A stretch of 64,000 bases of DNA from FEN-1297 sp964498065 (GTDB taxonomy: Bacteria > Bacteroidota > Ignavibacteria > Ignavibacteriales > Ignavibacteriaceae). Shown one piece after another: positions 7,516 to 15,656 of this stretch. Position numbers and translations under genes: made by a program. The notes under the pieces were generated by a model that was not told the origin of the DNA, made no database searches, and saw only the letters and a program-made list of their open reading frames with translations. The DNA is taken from the NCBI GenBank assembly GCA_964498065.1, contig CAZCFZ010000010.1:1-64000 (forward strand), read 5' to 3'. Positions within the stretch are counted from its first letter, which is position 1. Each line of letters starts with the position of its first letter.

Positions 7516-8649
7516 ATGAATATAGCTTTTTTATTCGGAGCAGGTGTATCTATTCCATCAGAAATGGATAATACGTTAGAACTGACCGAAAAAATTCTAA
7601 ATGGTGAAAATATAATTAGAGGGACCCAGGGTGAGTATGGTATTAAAAATATGAATTCTACTTTCTTTGATAAGACTAACTATGAATATGTTAATAGGAT
7701 TAAAAAATTATTCTTTGTTTTACAAAACAATTTAGGAGGTCATTATTCATTCACAAATAAAATAATGAATTATGAAGATTATTATTATATGATTGATTCT
7801 ATGCATACTGATGAAAATATGGAATATGAAAATCCAATTGTTACTTTTTTTACAGATTATTTATTTAAAGTTCATACCTATCTTTTTGAACCAATAGATG
7901 AATTTTATGCACCTTTGAGAATTATAGATTTAATGGGCGAAGCAAAAAATTATATTAAAGACCTGATTGCCCTATATCTGAGCAAACCTGCAAAAAATTT
8001 AGAGCAATTTAATTTCATTTCAAACATAAATATTGATAAAGATTACTCTAAAGTTTTTGTATTCACCTTAAATCATGACACATTAATTGAACAATATTTT
8101 TTTAAAAATAATATTTCATTTTCAGATGGTTTTATTGATAATAAAAGTAATGCAAGATTTTGGGATCCAAATTCATTTAAAGAAAAAATAAATTTGTTGA
8201 AGCTTCATGGATCAATTAATTGGAGAAATTATGACACTGACGATTCTTATGAAAAGGAAGTATGTATTTATAATAAATCCCAACGAGATTTTTTTCATCC
8301 AATCATTAATATCGGCAGTTTCAACAAGCTTAATGAATACAGTAAAGGAATAAATTTTGATTTACAATGTCTGTTAAAAAATTATTTAAATTCTTGTAAT
8401 AGACTTATAATCAGTGGTTATAGTTTTAGAGATAAGGGAATAAATTCAAGAATTATTAATTGGTTATTTGGAAATCGAAATAGAAAAATCATTATAGTAC
8501 ATAAAAATGGAGAGGAATTATTTCAAAACGCTCGACCAGCTATTTTTAGTTTATGGGAAGAAGACAAAAAATCCAATACAAAATTAATTAGAATTATTCC
8601 AAAATGGATACAAGAAACCAATTGGGCCGAAATAAAAAGTATAATATAA
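7516..8649 (+). CDS. SIR2-like NAD-binding protein, stand-alone (candidate anti-phage NADase)
   Basis: A 377-residue protein with the diagnostic blocks of the SIR2 family. The N-terminal FLFGAGVS has the GAG nucleotide loop at residues 8-10. TLNHDTLIEQYF carries Asn186 and Asp188, LLKLHGSINW carries His231 at the position of the catalytic His, and LIISGYSFRD is near 298-307. In bacterial defence proteins such as ThsA the equivalent Asn and His degrade NAD+. No second domain and no co-directional neighbour is present, so this is a single-gene candidate. Sampled sequence inside it (7741-7860) is about 20% G+C, well below flanking genes, consistent with horizontal acquisition. It splits the hemerythrin gene from the NO-detoxification operon. 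A defence role is inference; a non-defence NAD-dependent enzyme remains possible. Confidence 0.8.
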   Translation: MNIAFLFGAGVSIPSEMDNTLELTEKILNGENIIRGTQGEYGIKNMNSTFFDKTNYEYVNRIKKLFFVLQNNLGGHYSFTNKIMNYEDYYYMIDSMHTDENMEYENPIVTFFTDYLFKVHTYLFEPIDEFYAPLRIIDLMGEAKNYIKDLIALYLSKPAKNLEQFNFISNINIDKDYSKVFVFTLNHDTLIEQYFFKNNISFSDGFIDNKSNARFWDPNSFKEKINLLKLHGSINWRNYDTDDSYEKEVCIYNKSQRDFFHPIINIGSFNKLNEYSKGINFDLQCLLKNYLNSCNRLIISGYSFRDKGINSRIINWLFGNRNRKIIIVHKNGEELFQNARPAIFSLWEEDKKSNTKLIRIIPKWIQETNWAEIKSII

Positions 8650-8659
8650 GTTTAATATT

Positions 8660-8698
8660 AATAGGGTAGTACAAGTCGCGACTTGTCACTATCCTATT
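8660..8698. terminator. Bidirectional hairpin terminator between SIR2-like gene and norB
   Basis: AATAGGGTAGT at 8660-8670 pairs with ACTATCCTATT at 8688-8698 (one G-T pair). Inside, the perfect palindrome ACAAGTCG/CGACTTGT spans 8671-8686. A T run follows on the plus strand. It lies between two convergent genes and can serve both. Confidence 0.75.
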
Positions 8699-8734
8699 TT
8701 TATAGAAAAACAAAAAAGAAATGCAGCATACTTT

Positions 8735-11023
8735 TTAAGCCTGATTTGCCAGCGAGCTCCACATCTTTTTTCTTTCTACAAAGAGTCTTAGCGTGAATAT
8801 CAATATTGGAATCACTCCTATTGCAATGAATACAATATCGGCGCCTAATCTAAGCCATTCCAGCACGTGGAATGTTCCGGTATCTAAAAACGAAAGCCTG
8901 CGGGCATGCCAGTAACCGTAGCTAATTACGTCGGCAAGCTGCAATATACCTGCCGGAAACAAGTCTAGAATAACCATTAGCAAAAGCCCGATGTTAAGTC
9001 CCCAAAATCCTGTTCTTACATATTTCTGATTCCGCTCCCACACATCATCACTCGAGAGTTTTCGTAACGTGAACATCATAAGTGCTAATGCCAGCATTCC
9101 GAAAACACCCATCATTGCAGCATGACCATGGTTTGCAGTCAAAAGTGTTCCAACCTCAAAGTAACTGACTATCGGGAGATTGATTAGAAAGCCGAATACT
9201 CCCGCACCAAGAAAATTCCAGAAACCTACTGCCATCAGAAAATAGAATGCCCATTTATGGCGTTGAGTGACTGTTGCACCTTCTTCGGACGGTGATTTTC
9301 GTGTAAGTTTAATAAAATCCCAGGCATCTAATGTTAAGAGTGTTAAAGGTACAACTTCCATTGCCGAAAACATTGCACCTAATGCCATAGTAACGTTGCT
9401 TTGCCCCGTCCAATACCAATGATGACCGGTGCCTACAATTCCGCTTCCTAGATAAAGAATTGCATCAAGGTATACGACTCGAGTGGCCGTCACCGCTTTT
9501 ATAATGCCGAGCTGATAAAAGACAACGGCTACCATTACGGTTGCAAAGAGTTCAAAGAATCCTTCAACCCACAGATGTATTATCCAGAACCGCCAGTTAT
9601 CAACAACTGTAAAATTTGTTGTCGGACCAAAAAATAAAGCGGGAATATAAAATAACGGAATTGCCACAGCCGAATAAAGGAAAAGCGAACTCAGTTCTTT
9701 TTGAGACTGATCTTTCATCGCTGGTTTTAATCCTCTAAAAATTAAAATAAGCCAAACCGTTAATCCAATGATAAGCAAGACCTGCCAGACTCTTCCAAGG
9801 TCAAGATACTCCCAGCCCTGCATTCCGAAATAATACCAAAGTTTACCGAGCATCTGGTTAATACCGAGGTATTCTCCCAGCAAACTCCCCAATGCAACAA
9901 TAACGACTGCAGCAAAAAGGACATTAACCCAGAACTTTTGTCCTTTTGGTTCGGTTTTACTTAGCAGCGGTGTTAACATTAGTCCGCCTGCAATATAAGC
10001 CATAGCAATCCAGAAAATTGCAAGCTGAAGATGCCATGTTCTTGCTATGTTATAAGGAAGGATTTTCGCCAGACCAAATCCGTAGAAACCGAACGGTTCG
10101 GCACGATAGTGTGCAATAACGCCGCCGGCGAGAACTTGCAGAAAAAACAGAGCTGCAACCACTACGAAAAATTTCATTATGGCTTTCTGACTTTCTGTGG
10201 GCGGATAAGTTTTAGCAGTTATTAACCGTTCATCCACACCGGACTTCCAACCAAGGTAATCGAACTTGCCAAAGAGAAACAAAATTAAGCCGGTTATTCC
10301 GAGGAGTGAAATAAGGCTCAGTGCACTCCAAATTATAGCAGAACCGGTTGGAGAATTACCGGCTAGTTTATCAAAAGGCCAGTTGTTTGTATATGAATAA
10401 TTTTTATCCGGCCGGTCGGTTACCGAAGCCCATGCTGCCCACGAAAAAAATATAGTAAGATTTCTCAATTGAGTTGGATTTGAAATGAAATCCTGAGGCA
10501 GCCCGGGCGCTTTATCCGGCTTGGTAAAATAGTTCGACCAGTTTTTGATTTCATTTTCAAACGCAGCAACCTCGGGTGCGGTTAATGTTAGAGTTCCGGT
10601 TGATGCATCATATCTGTTTGTGTGAAGCATTGATTGAACATCTGCACTAACACTTGCCTTTTGATCCTTTGTTAGATCTTTGTAAGGTGTGTTGTATTTT
10701 CCCGAAGCCAAAGTATTTTGTATGGATACGGCATAATCATGCAAATACTCAGCCGAATAATCCGGTCCGAGATAAGCTCCGTGTCCGAGCAGCGTACCGT
10801 GTTCCATAAGTCCGTATTTCAAAAAAACTTTTTGTCCGGCATTTATGTTTGCTGCAGTGAAAAGCGTATTGCCCTGCGGATCGACAACCTTTTCAGGTAT
10901 CGGCGGAGCGTCCTGATAGCTTTTAACTGCGACGTAAAGCAGAATGGTGAAGCCCACTATCATTACAAGAATTACCGAATGCTTCCACCAAGGTGATATT
11001 TTCTCAGTATTTTGTTCGTTCAT
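8735..11023 (-). CDS. norB: Quinol-dependent nitric oxide reductase (qNOR)
   Basis: A 762-residue haem-copper oxidase superfamily protein of the length expected for single-subunit qNOR. One N-terminal membrane helix (about 15-32) is followed by a long periplasmic domain with cytochrome-c-like fold but no CxxCH (ends near 220), then about 12 membrane helices. Haem and FeB ligands are visible: His in RTWHLQLAIFW, His and Glu in HLWVEGFFELF, the His pair in GTGHHWYWTG, and two His in ANHGHAAMMG. The enzyme reduces 2 NO to N2O with quinol. It is the last gene of the operon Rrf2-polyferredoxin-Ric-norB and has a good ribosome site (GGAGG). Two sampled lines are about 46% G+C against about 30% in ric next door, so a separate origin is possible. 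Confidence 0.92.
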   Translation of the reverse strand: MNEQNTEKISPWWKHSVILVMIVGFTILLYVAVKSYQDAPPIPEKVVDPQGNTLFTAANINAGQKVFLKYGLMEHGTLLGHGAYLGPDYSAEYLHDYAVSIQNTLASGKYNTPYKDLTKDQKASVSADVQSMLHTNRYDASTGTLTLTAPEVAAFENEIKNWSNYFTKPDKAPGLPQDFISNPTQLRNLTIFFSWAAWASVTDRPDKNYSYTNNWPFDKLAGNSPTGSAIIWSALSLISLLGITGLILFLFGKFDYLGWKSGVDERLITAKTYPPTESQKAIMKFFVVVAALFFLQVLAGGVIAHYRAEPFGFYGFGLAKILPYNIARTWHLQLAIFWIAMAYIAGGLMLTPLLSKTEPKGQKFWVNVLFAAVVIVALGSLLGEYLGINQMLGKLWYYFGMQGWEYLDLGRVWQVLLIIGLTVWLILIFRGLKPAMKDQSQKELSSLFLYSAVAIPLFYIPALFFGPTTNFTVVDNWRFWIIHLWVEGFFELFATVMVAVVFYQLGIIKAVTATRVVYLDAILYLGSGIVGTGHHWYWTGQSNVTMALGAMFSAMEVVPLTLLTLDAWDFIKLTRKSPSEEGATVTQRHKWAFYFLMAVGFWNFLGAGVFGFLINLPIVSYFEVGTLLTANHGHAAMMGVFGMLALALMMFTLRKLSSDDVWERNQKYVRTGFWGLNIGLLLMVILDLFPAGILQLADVISYGYWHARRLSFLDTGTFHVLEWLRLGADIVFIAIGVIPILIFTLRLFVERKKMWSSLANQA

Positions 11024-11106
11024 TTTTCCTCCAATTACAGTAAGTTTTGCATATTAAATCAAATAATCGCACTATTTTATCCGATTATAGATTAAAAGAT
11101 ATAGAG

Positions 11107-11883
11107 CTATAAAATTATATTTGAATTTTCTTTAAGCAGTTTGTTTTCCAGTTCAATCGATTTGGGAAATAAAATATTATTTTCCAAGTAAACGTGCTTA
11201 TGCAGGTCTTCTTCAAATTCCTTCAGTTCATTATAAAATACTTTAAATGTGTTACAAGCATCCTGCGGAATTTGATAGTTTTTAGATAACTCTCTTATTT
11301 CATTCATCTCATCACCCGCAGAAATATGTTCAGCTTCCATCATTTTAATCGGATTTGCAACAGTTGAAAAATAAGGAAGTTCAAATTTTGATTTATTGTT
11401 CTTCACATTTACTAAATTTTTAATATAAGGAAATAATATCTGCTCTTCTTTCATTAAATGCTGATTAAGTTCTTTACTTAAACTCGAAAAAATTTCCGAA
11501 ATTTTTATTAATTCCGGATGATTTGCACTATGAGCGGCAACAACTTTGGCAGATAAATCGGAAACTAAAGGTGTAATATTCCTAATATAATGATGGTGAT
11601 TATTGATTATGTAATCAATTAAAAAATCGAGTTCCCATTCGTCAAATCTTACTGAATCTCTTTTATAGCTAATTTCTAAATTTTGAAGTTCTGATAAAAC
11701 CTGTTCGCTTTTTAATCCCTTTTCAAAACAAACTTCACTTAATGATTTATTGCCTCCGCAGCAAAAATCGAGATTATATTTTTCAAAAATTTGGGCTGTT
11801 CTAAAATCTTTATTCACAATTTCGGAAAGAGTCATTCGAAATAGCAAATCAGATTCAACTACAGAATTATTTTCAGTTTCCAT
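11107..11883 (-). CDS. ric: Iron-sulfur cluster repair di-iron protein Ric (YtfE/ScdA)
   Basis: A 258-residue protein of standard layout. The N-terminal ScdA-N (DUF542) domain at residues 15-75 has the CC motif LDFCCGGNKSL. A hemerythrin-like domain follows with ligands in NNHHHYIRN, HSANHPE, HLMKEEQILFPYI, EAEHISAGDEM and HKHVYLENNILFP. The family restores iron-sulfur clusters damaged by NO or oxidants. It is 9 bp downstream of the polyferredoxin gene and 83 bp upstream of norB, so it is very likely co-transcribed with them. Confidence 0.93.
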   Translation of the reverse strand: METENNSVVESDLLFRMTLSEIVNKDFRTAQIFEKYNLDFCCGGNKSLSEVCFEKGLKSEQVLSELQNLEISYKRDSVRFDEWELDFLIDYIINNHHHYIRNITPLVSDLSAKVVAAHSANHPELIKISEIFSSLSKELNQHLMKEEQILFPYIKNLVNVKNNKSKFELPYFSTVANPIKMMEAEHISAGDEMNEIRELSKNYQIPQDACNTFKVFYNELKEFEEDLHKHVYLENNILFPKSIELENKLLKENSNIIL

Positions 11884-11892
11884 TATTACTCC

Positions 11893-13011
11893 TTAAAATT
11901 TATTATGATTTTTAGTTTTTCCTTTATCATTTAAATTTTTATTAATATTTACACTCTCCTCTTTTTTAAATTCATTTATTGCAGCAGGCCCGGTAGGATG
12001 TCCGTAAGTATCCATCATTTTGTAACGAACCAAATATTCCTTTTTTGATATATCATTCTGCCAATGCCCAGTGAACATTGCAAAACCTGTTACAGCTAAA
12101 AAAATTGAGACAACGCCGATTGCAACTAACTTTTTATTTATCTTCTTTTTTGTATATAAAGATTTTAAATCCAATGTATCGGCAACAGGACATGCATCTA
12201 CACAGCTCATACACGATGTACATTCGTCGGACCAGACTGTTTTTACTTTATCGACCTTTATTCCCTGCGGGCATGCTTTGTTGCATAAACCGCAATCGAT
12301 GCAGCTTACTTTGTTTCTTTTAATTTTATTCGGACTTAAGAAAGAAATCAATCCTAATAAAGCTCCGTAAGGGCAAAGATACCTGCACCAAAAATTCCTA
12401 ATAAAAATTGAAAGCAGTAACAAAACAGCGAGAACAATTAATGTCATTCTTGAAATATCTGCAAAAAAATAAAACATTTTTAAGTCGGCTACTTGATTGT
12501 ACGGACTGTTAAGAAATGCTTTTACGGTCGCTATTCCCATTAGAATAAATACAGCATAAAATAAAAACCCAAGCAGTAAATATTTAATACTTCTCAAAGG
12601 ATAATCCAGCCATTTGGACAAATGTAATTTTCGTTTGAATATTTTTTCTCCGAAATCTCCGATCAGCTCAGACAGAAAACCAATCGGGCAAAGCCAGCTG
12701 CAAAAAGATTTTCCGAATATCAGAGACATTAAAATAATTGCAATAAAAATAAATAATCCGGCTGGATGAGCGGGATGAATTTGTCCGGTTGCAAGGAATA
12801 AATAGAAGCTCATAAACGAGCTTATCGGGAGAAATCCATCTACACCGGGCGGGCGGCTGTAAAATTGTGCTGATCCGCCGGATTGTAAGTAATGAGCGAA
12901 CAAATAAAAATCTATTCCTATCCATATACATAACAATGCAAATAAGCTTTGAATTATAAATCTGTACTTCTGTAAAGGCTTTTCTTTATTTCTAATTATT
13001 TTCTTTTTCAT
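11893..13011 (-). CDS. NapH/NosR-like membrane polyferredoxin
   Basis: A 372-residue membrane protein with about five to six helices. It has the two membrane-proximal Cys motifs of the NapH/NosR/CcoG group (CSWLCPIG near 106-113 and CRYLCPYGA near 209-217). Two 4Fe-4S motifs follow, CIDCGLCNKACPQG at about 238-251 and CTSCMSCVDACP at about 265-276. The tail after one last helix is hydrophilic. Such proteins pass electrons from quinol across the membrane to periplasmic nitrogen-oxide enzymes or serve cofactor maturation. Lying between an NsrR-like regulator and Ric/norB, it probably supports NO reduction or repair. No FMN-binding NosR domain is present, so NosR itself is unlikely. Confidence 0.8.
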   Translation of the reverse strand: MKKKIIRNKEKPLQKYRFIIQSLFALLCIWIGIDFYLFAHYLQSGGSAQFYSRPPGVDGFLPISSFMSFYLFLATGQIHPAHPAGLFIFIAIILMSLIFGKSFCSWLCPIGFLSELIGDFGEKIFKRKLHLSKWLDYPLRSIKYLLLGFLFYAVFILMGIATVKAFLNSPYNQVADLKMFYFFADISRMTLIVLAVLLLLSIFIRNFWCRYLCPYGALLGLISFLSPNKIKRNKVSCIDCGLCNKACPQGIKVDKVKTVWSDECTSCMSCVDACPVADTLDLKSLYTKKKINKKLVAIGVVSIFLAVTGFAMFTGHWQNDISKKEYLVRYKMMDTYGHPTGPAAINEFKKEESVNINKNLNDKGKTKNHNKF

Positions 13012-13053
13012 TTTTATATCGGATGTTTTCGTCCGCTTTTATATCAAAAATTT

Positions 13054-13485
13054 TTAAAGTGATAAAATTTTATTTATAGTCTTTTCTTTAAATTGATCGA
13101 TTGTTTCATCTGTCAGCATATTATACGCTTCGGTTCTTAACTGTCCCCATTTATCATGTACCGGACAAGGATGATCCGGAGAACATTCCGGGAAACCAAG
13201 CACACAGCTGTTAAAAACATCCAGCCCGTCTATTGCCATTACAATGTCAATAAGCCTTATTTTCTTCGGATCCTTTGCCAATGCAAACCCGCCGGACTTT
13301 CCTTTCTTGGAAAAGATCAATCCGCTTTCCGTCAGACTTTGCAAAATTTTAGAGACAAATTCTTTTGGAATACTCAATTTTTTGGCAATATCTTCGGCAG
13401 GAATTACTTCACCCGGCGCTTTTGCCGATAAGTAAAGCGCTGCCTGTAAACCATACTCGCATTTTTTTGAAAATATAACTGTCAT
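13054..13485 (-). CDS. Rrf2-family regulator, NsrR/IscR-like
   Basis: A 143-residue winged-helix regulator with the Rrf2 start (FSKKCEYGLQAALYLS), the recognition helix region SIPKEFVSKILQSL, the wing KKGKSGGFALAKDP, and three Cys in CVLGFPECSPDHPC (C-x6-C-x5-C) near residues 93-106. This Cys triad binds a 2Fe-2S or 4Fe-4S cluster in NsrR, IscR and RirA. Being first in the operon with the polyferredoxin, Ric and NO reductase argues for NO sensing (NsrR type). A perfect 7-bp inverted repeat lies just upstream of the start, which suggests autoregulation. Confidence 0.85.
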   Translation of the reverse strand: MTVIFSKKCEYGLQAALYLSAKAPGEVIPAEDIAKKLSIPKEFVSKILQSLTESGLIFSKKGKSGGFALAKDPKKIRLIDIVMAIDGLDVFNSCVLGFPECSPDHPCPVHDKWGQLRTEAYNMLTDETIDQFKEKTINKILSL

Positions 13486-13488
13486 ATA

Positions 13489-13510
13489 AATCAGATTAAA
13501 TTGTCTGATT
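13489..13510 (-). promoter_or_regulatory. Candidate Rrf2/NsrR operator
   Basis: AATCAGA at 13489-13495 and TCTGATT at 13504-13510 form a perfect inverted repeat with an 8-bp spacer, directly upstream of the Rrf2 start at 13485. The position fits negative autoregulation of the NO operon. The divergent osmC-like gene at 13649 could also be affected. I have no second copy to confirm it. Confidence 0.4.
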
Positions 13511-13648
13511 AAAGATAATAACTTTTATTTTTTTTGTCAAATTAATTTTTAAGAATAAATAATATTTTAAATAATGGTGAATTAAGAATCTTTTTTAAGG
13601 ATTTTTCATCGTATTTATTTAGTAAAATTAAAATATTGGAAAATTAAA

Positions 13649-14086
13649 ATGGATGAAACTCACTTTTATAATACAAATGTAGAATGGGAAACCGGACGGC
13701 AAGGTAATCTGAGTTTGGAAGGATTTCCTACAATTACCGTCGCCACTCCAATGGAATTTCCGCAGGGTGTCCCCAATACATGGTCGCCGGAACATTTGTA
13801 CGTGGCCTCAGCAAATATATGTTTAATGACAACTTTTTTAGCAATCGCTGAAAATTCAAAATTAAAATTTTCATCATACTCTGCCGGAGGCACCGGTAAG
13901 ATGGAACGTATTGAGGGTAAATATGTTATTTCAGAAATTGAATTGAAGCCCCGGATTGTTATTGAAGAAGAACAGTATAAAGAGAAAGCCTTGAGAATAA
14001 TTGAAAAAGCAGAAAAGGGTTGCTTGATTTCCAGGTCAATGAATACAAAGATTATTCTTAGCCCGGAGATAATTGTACAGAATTAA
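13649..14086 (+). CDS. OsmC/Ohr-family peroxiredoxin-like protein
   Basis: A 145-residue OsmC-fold protein. The two conserved Cys are in ASANICLMTTFLA (near 58) and EKGCLISRSM (near 127), the positions used to reduce organic hydroperoxides. Length and the N-terminal strand pattern fit the family. It is divergent from the Rrf2 regulator with 163 bp between starts, next to the NO-stress operon, so a stress role is reasonable. The precise peroxide substrate cannot be read from sequence. Confidence 0.82.
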   Translation: MDETHFYNTNVEWETGRQGNLSLEGFPTITVATPMEFPQGVPNTWSPEHLYVASANICLMTTFLAIAENSKLKFSSYSAGGTGKMERIEGKYVISEIELKPRIVIEEEQYKEKALRIIEKAEKGCLISRSMNTKIILSPEIIVQN

Positions 14087-14125
14087 ATTAGTATTTACAA
14101 AATTCAAGTTAACTGCCAAAAGAGA

Positions 14126-14234
14126 AAAACTGTTAAAACAGTTAATACGTTGGGCCTTGTTAGGATATTAACATCGGGATTAATCCCGATGTTAATGAAA
14201 AAACATCAATATTTATAACCGTTTCAACGGTTTT
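14126..14234. repeat. Palindromic intergenic element with perfect 28-bp central palindrome
   Basis: The outer arms 14126-14143 (aaaactgttaaaacagtt) and 14217-14234 are inverted repeats of one another with a few mismatches, and each is itself nearly palindromic. The centre 14168-14195 is a perfect 28-bp palindrome built on ATCGGGATT/AATCCCGAT. The GGGATTAATCCC core recurs beside the first N run (1172-1183). It lies between two co-directional genes and has no coding capacity. Confidence 0.65.
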
Positions 14235-14300
14235 CTTGATAAACGCTCAAATTAAGTAATAAATAAAAATCATTTTAAAATTATTACCAGGAGAACTTTA

Positions 14301-14546
14301 ATGCCGATTTTCGAATATCGCTGCAGCGACTGCAATACAAAATTTGAAGTCTTACATAAATCTAGTGAAAAAACCGAGGATGTAATTTGCCCTAAATGCA
14401 ATTCCACTAAAAGTAAAAAATTAATGTCTTCATTCGCAGCGTCAATGGATGGAAGTTCTGATTTTTCAGGCAGCAGTTTTAGTGATGATTCCGGTCCGTC
14501 TTATCCTGGTGGCGGATGCGCATCAGGTATGTGCGGTCTTAATTAA
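14301..14546 (+). CDS. FmdB-family zinc-ribbon protein
   Basis: An 81-residue protein starting MPIFEYRCSDC, the hallmark of the FmdB/CxxC_CxxC_SSSS family. Two CxxC knuckles (CSDC at 8-11 and CPKC at 31-34) form a zinc ribbon, followed by a Ser/Gly-rich tail with extra Cys (GGGCASGMCG). A strong ribosome site (AGGAG) precedes the start. The role is unknown; some homologues are called regulators of amide metabolism. Confidence 0.85.
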   Translation: MPIFEYRCSDCNTKFEVLHKSSEKTEDVICPKCNSTKSKKLMSSFAASMDGSSDFSGSSFSDDSGPSYPGGGCASGMCGLN

Positions 14547-14570
14547 TTTTTTTTCTAATTATAAAAGAAT

Positions 14571-14655
14571 GTCATTTCGAATCCCGGCTTCAGCCGGGTG
14601 AGAAATCTTTTTAATAAAATTTTATTCTTAGATTCCGGGTCAAGCCCGGAATGAC
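14571..14655. repeat. Inverted-repeat element sharing a 26-bp module with the MITE-like repeat
   Basis: The ends GTCATT (14571-14576) and AATGAC (14650-14655) are inverted. Bases 14630-14655 are exactly the reverse complement of the 26-bp module at 6745-6770 and in copy 2 of the 119-bp element. A hairpin CCCGGCTTCAGCCGGG-like segment lies in the left arm. It also sits between convergent genes (FmdB and YihY). Confidence 0.75.
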
Positions 14656-14693
14656 GCCTTGAGTTAGAAGGAAATGTTTAGAAATATTAAAAA

Positions 14694-15656
14694 TTAAATA
14701 TCCGTAACATTTGAATATTTCCTTTCCACATACAATCTTCCTATTTCAGCGCCAACTATAAAAACAATCGAGGAATAATAAATCCAAAATGCAACTACAA
14801 CTATCAAAGCATAAGTACCGTATATTCTTCCGAAAGTAGTAAAGTGATGCAGATAAAATCCGAAGCCTTGTTTGGCAACTTCCCATAGAATAGCAGCCCA
14901 CATTGCGCCTATTAAAATCGCCTTCCTTGCTAATTTTCTTACGGGCACGGAAACATACAGCACTATAAATACTACGAAGATTACAACCATCGATACCAGA
15001 GAAAATAAAAAGTGTTCGAAGAAACCTATATTTAAAAAACTTAGGCCTTCCCAATGCTGCGCAGCTTGTCTTAAAAGATCTAATAACGGTGTAAGAACAG
15101 TTAGAATAAAGAAAAATAGTATTACCATTAATACTAATGCTAAATCTCTCAACTTCCCGATTATAAAATGAATGTTGGCTTCAACACCGAAAACTCTATT
15201 TAATATGGTTCTCATGCTGCTGAAAAGGCCGCTGGCGGCAAAGAATAATCCAAACGCTCCGATTATACCGGCAATGTTTTTGTACTTTATAACTTCATCA
15301 ATCCTGGTAAAAATAATTTTCTTTGCAAAATCAGCATATTTATGATAAGGAATAATTGTAGTAATTGCGGCGTTTACCTGATACTGCATACTTTGAGAAT
15401 CAAGAATATTTCCCAGGACGAAAAACATGATTAAAAAGAAAGGAATAATACAGACGAAAAGTGAAAATGCTAAACCGCCGGCAAGTAAAAAAACATGGTG
15501 TTCGTCAATACGGTTTATTAAACCTTTTATATAATGTTTTGTAAAATTTTTAAATTTATGGTAAGAAGGTTTATAGTGTAAAAAAAGTTTAATCTTTTTA
15601 TAAAGCGAGTATAATCTAAGCGATTGAATTTTCGCTATAATCTTTTCTCTAAGCAT
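14694..15656 (-). CDS. YihY/BrkB-family inner-membrane protein
   Basis: A 320-residue protein with six hydrophobic segments between residues 55 and 300. Family motifs include FLLAGGLAFSLFVCIIPF near the first helix and GAMWAAILWEVAKQGFGFYL near helix five. The family (once called RNase BN) is an uncharacterised inner-membrane protein group. The start codon overlaps the end of purL by 8 bp, so the two are co-transcribed and possibly translationally coupled. Confidence 0.85.
   Translation of the reverse strand: MLREKIIAKIQSLRLYSLYKKIKLFLHYKPSYHKFKNFTKHYIKGLINRIDEHHVFLLAGGLAFSLFVCIIPFFLIMFFVLGNILDSQSMQYQVNAAITTIIPYHKYADFAKKIIFTRIDEVIKYKNIAGIIGAFGLFFAASGLFSSMRTILNRVFGVEANIHFIIGKLRDLALVLMVILFFFILTVLTPLLDLLRQAAQHWEGLSFLNIGFFEHFLFSLVSMVVIFVVFIVLYVSVPVRKLARKAILIGAMWAAILWEVAKQGFGFYLHHFTTFGRIYGTYALIVVVAFWIYYSSIVFIVGAEIGRLYVERKYSNVTDI

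Noticed and set aside
11893..13011. NosR, implying a nitrous oxide reductase cluster
   Set aside because: The periplasmic FMN-binding domain of NosR is absent, and no nosZ or nosD is in the window.
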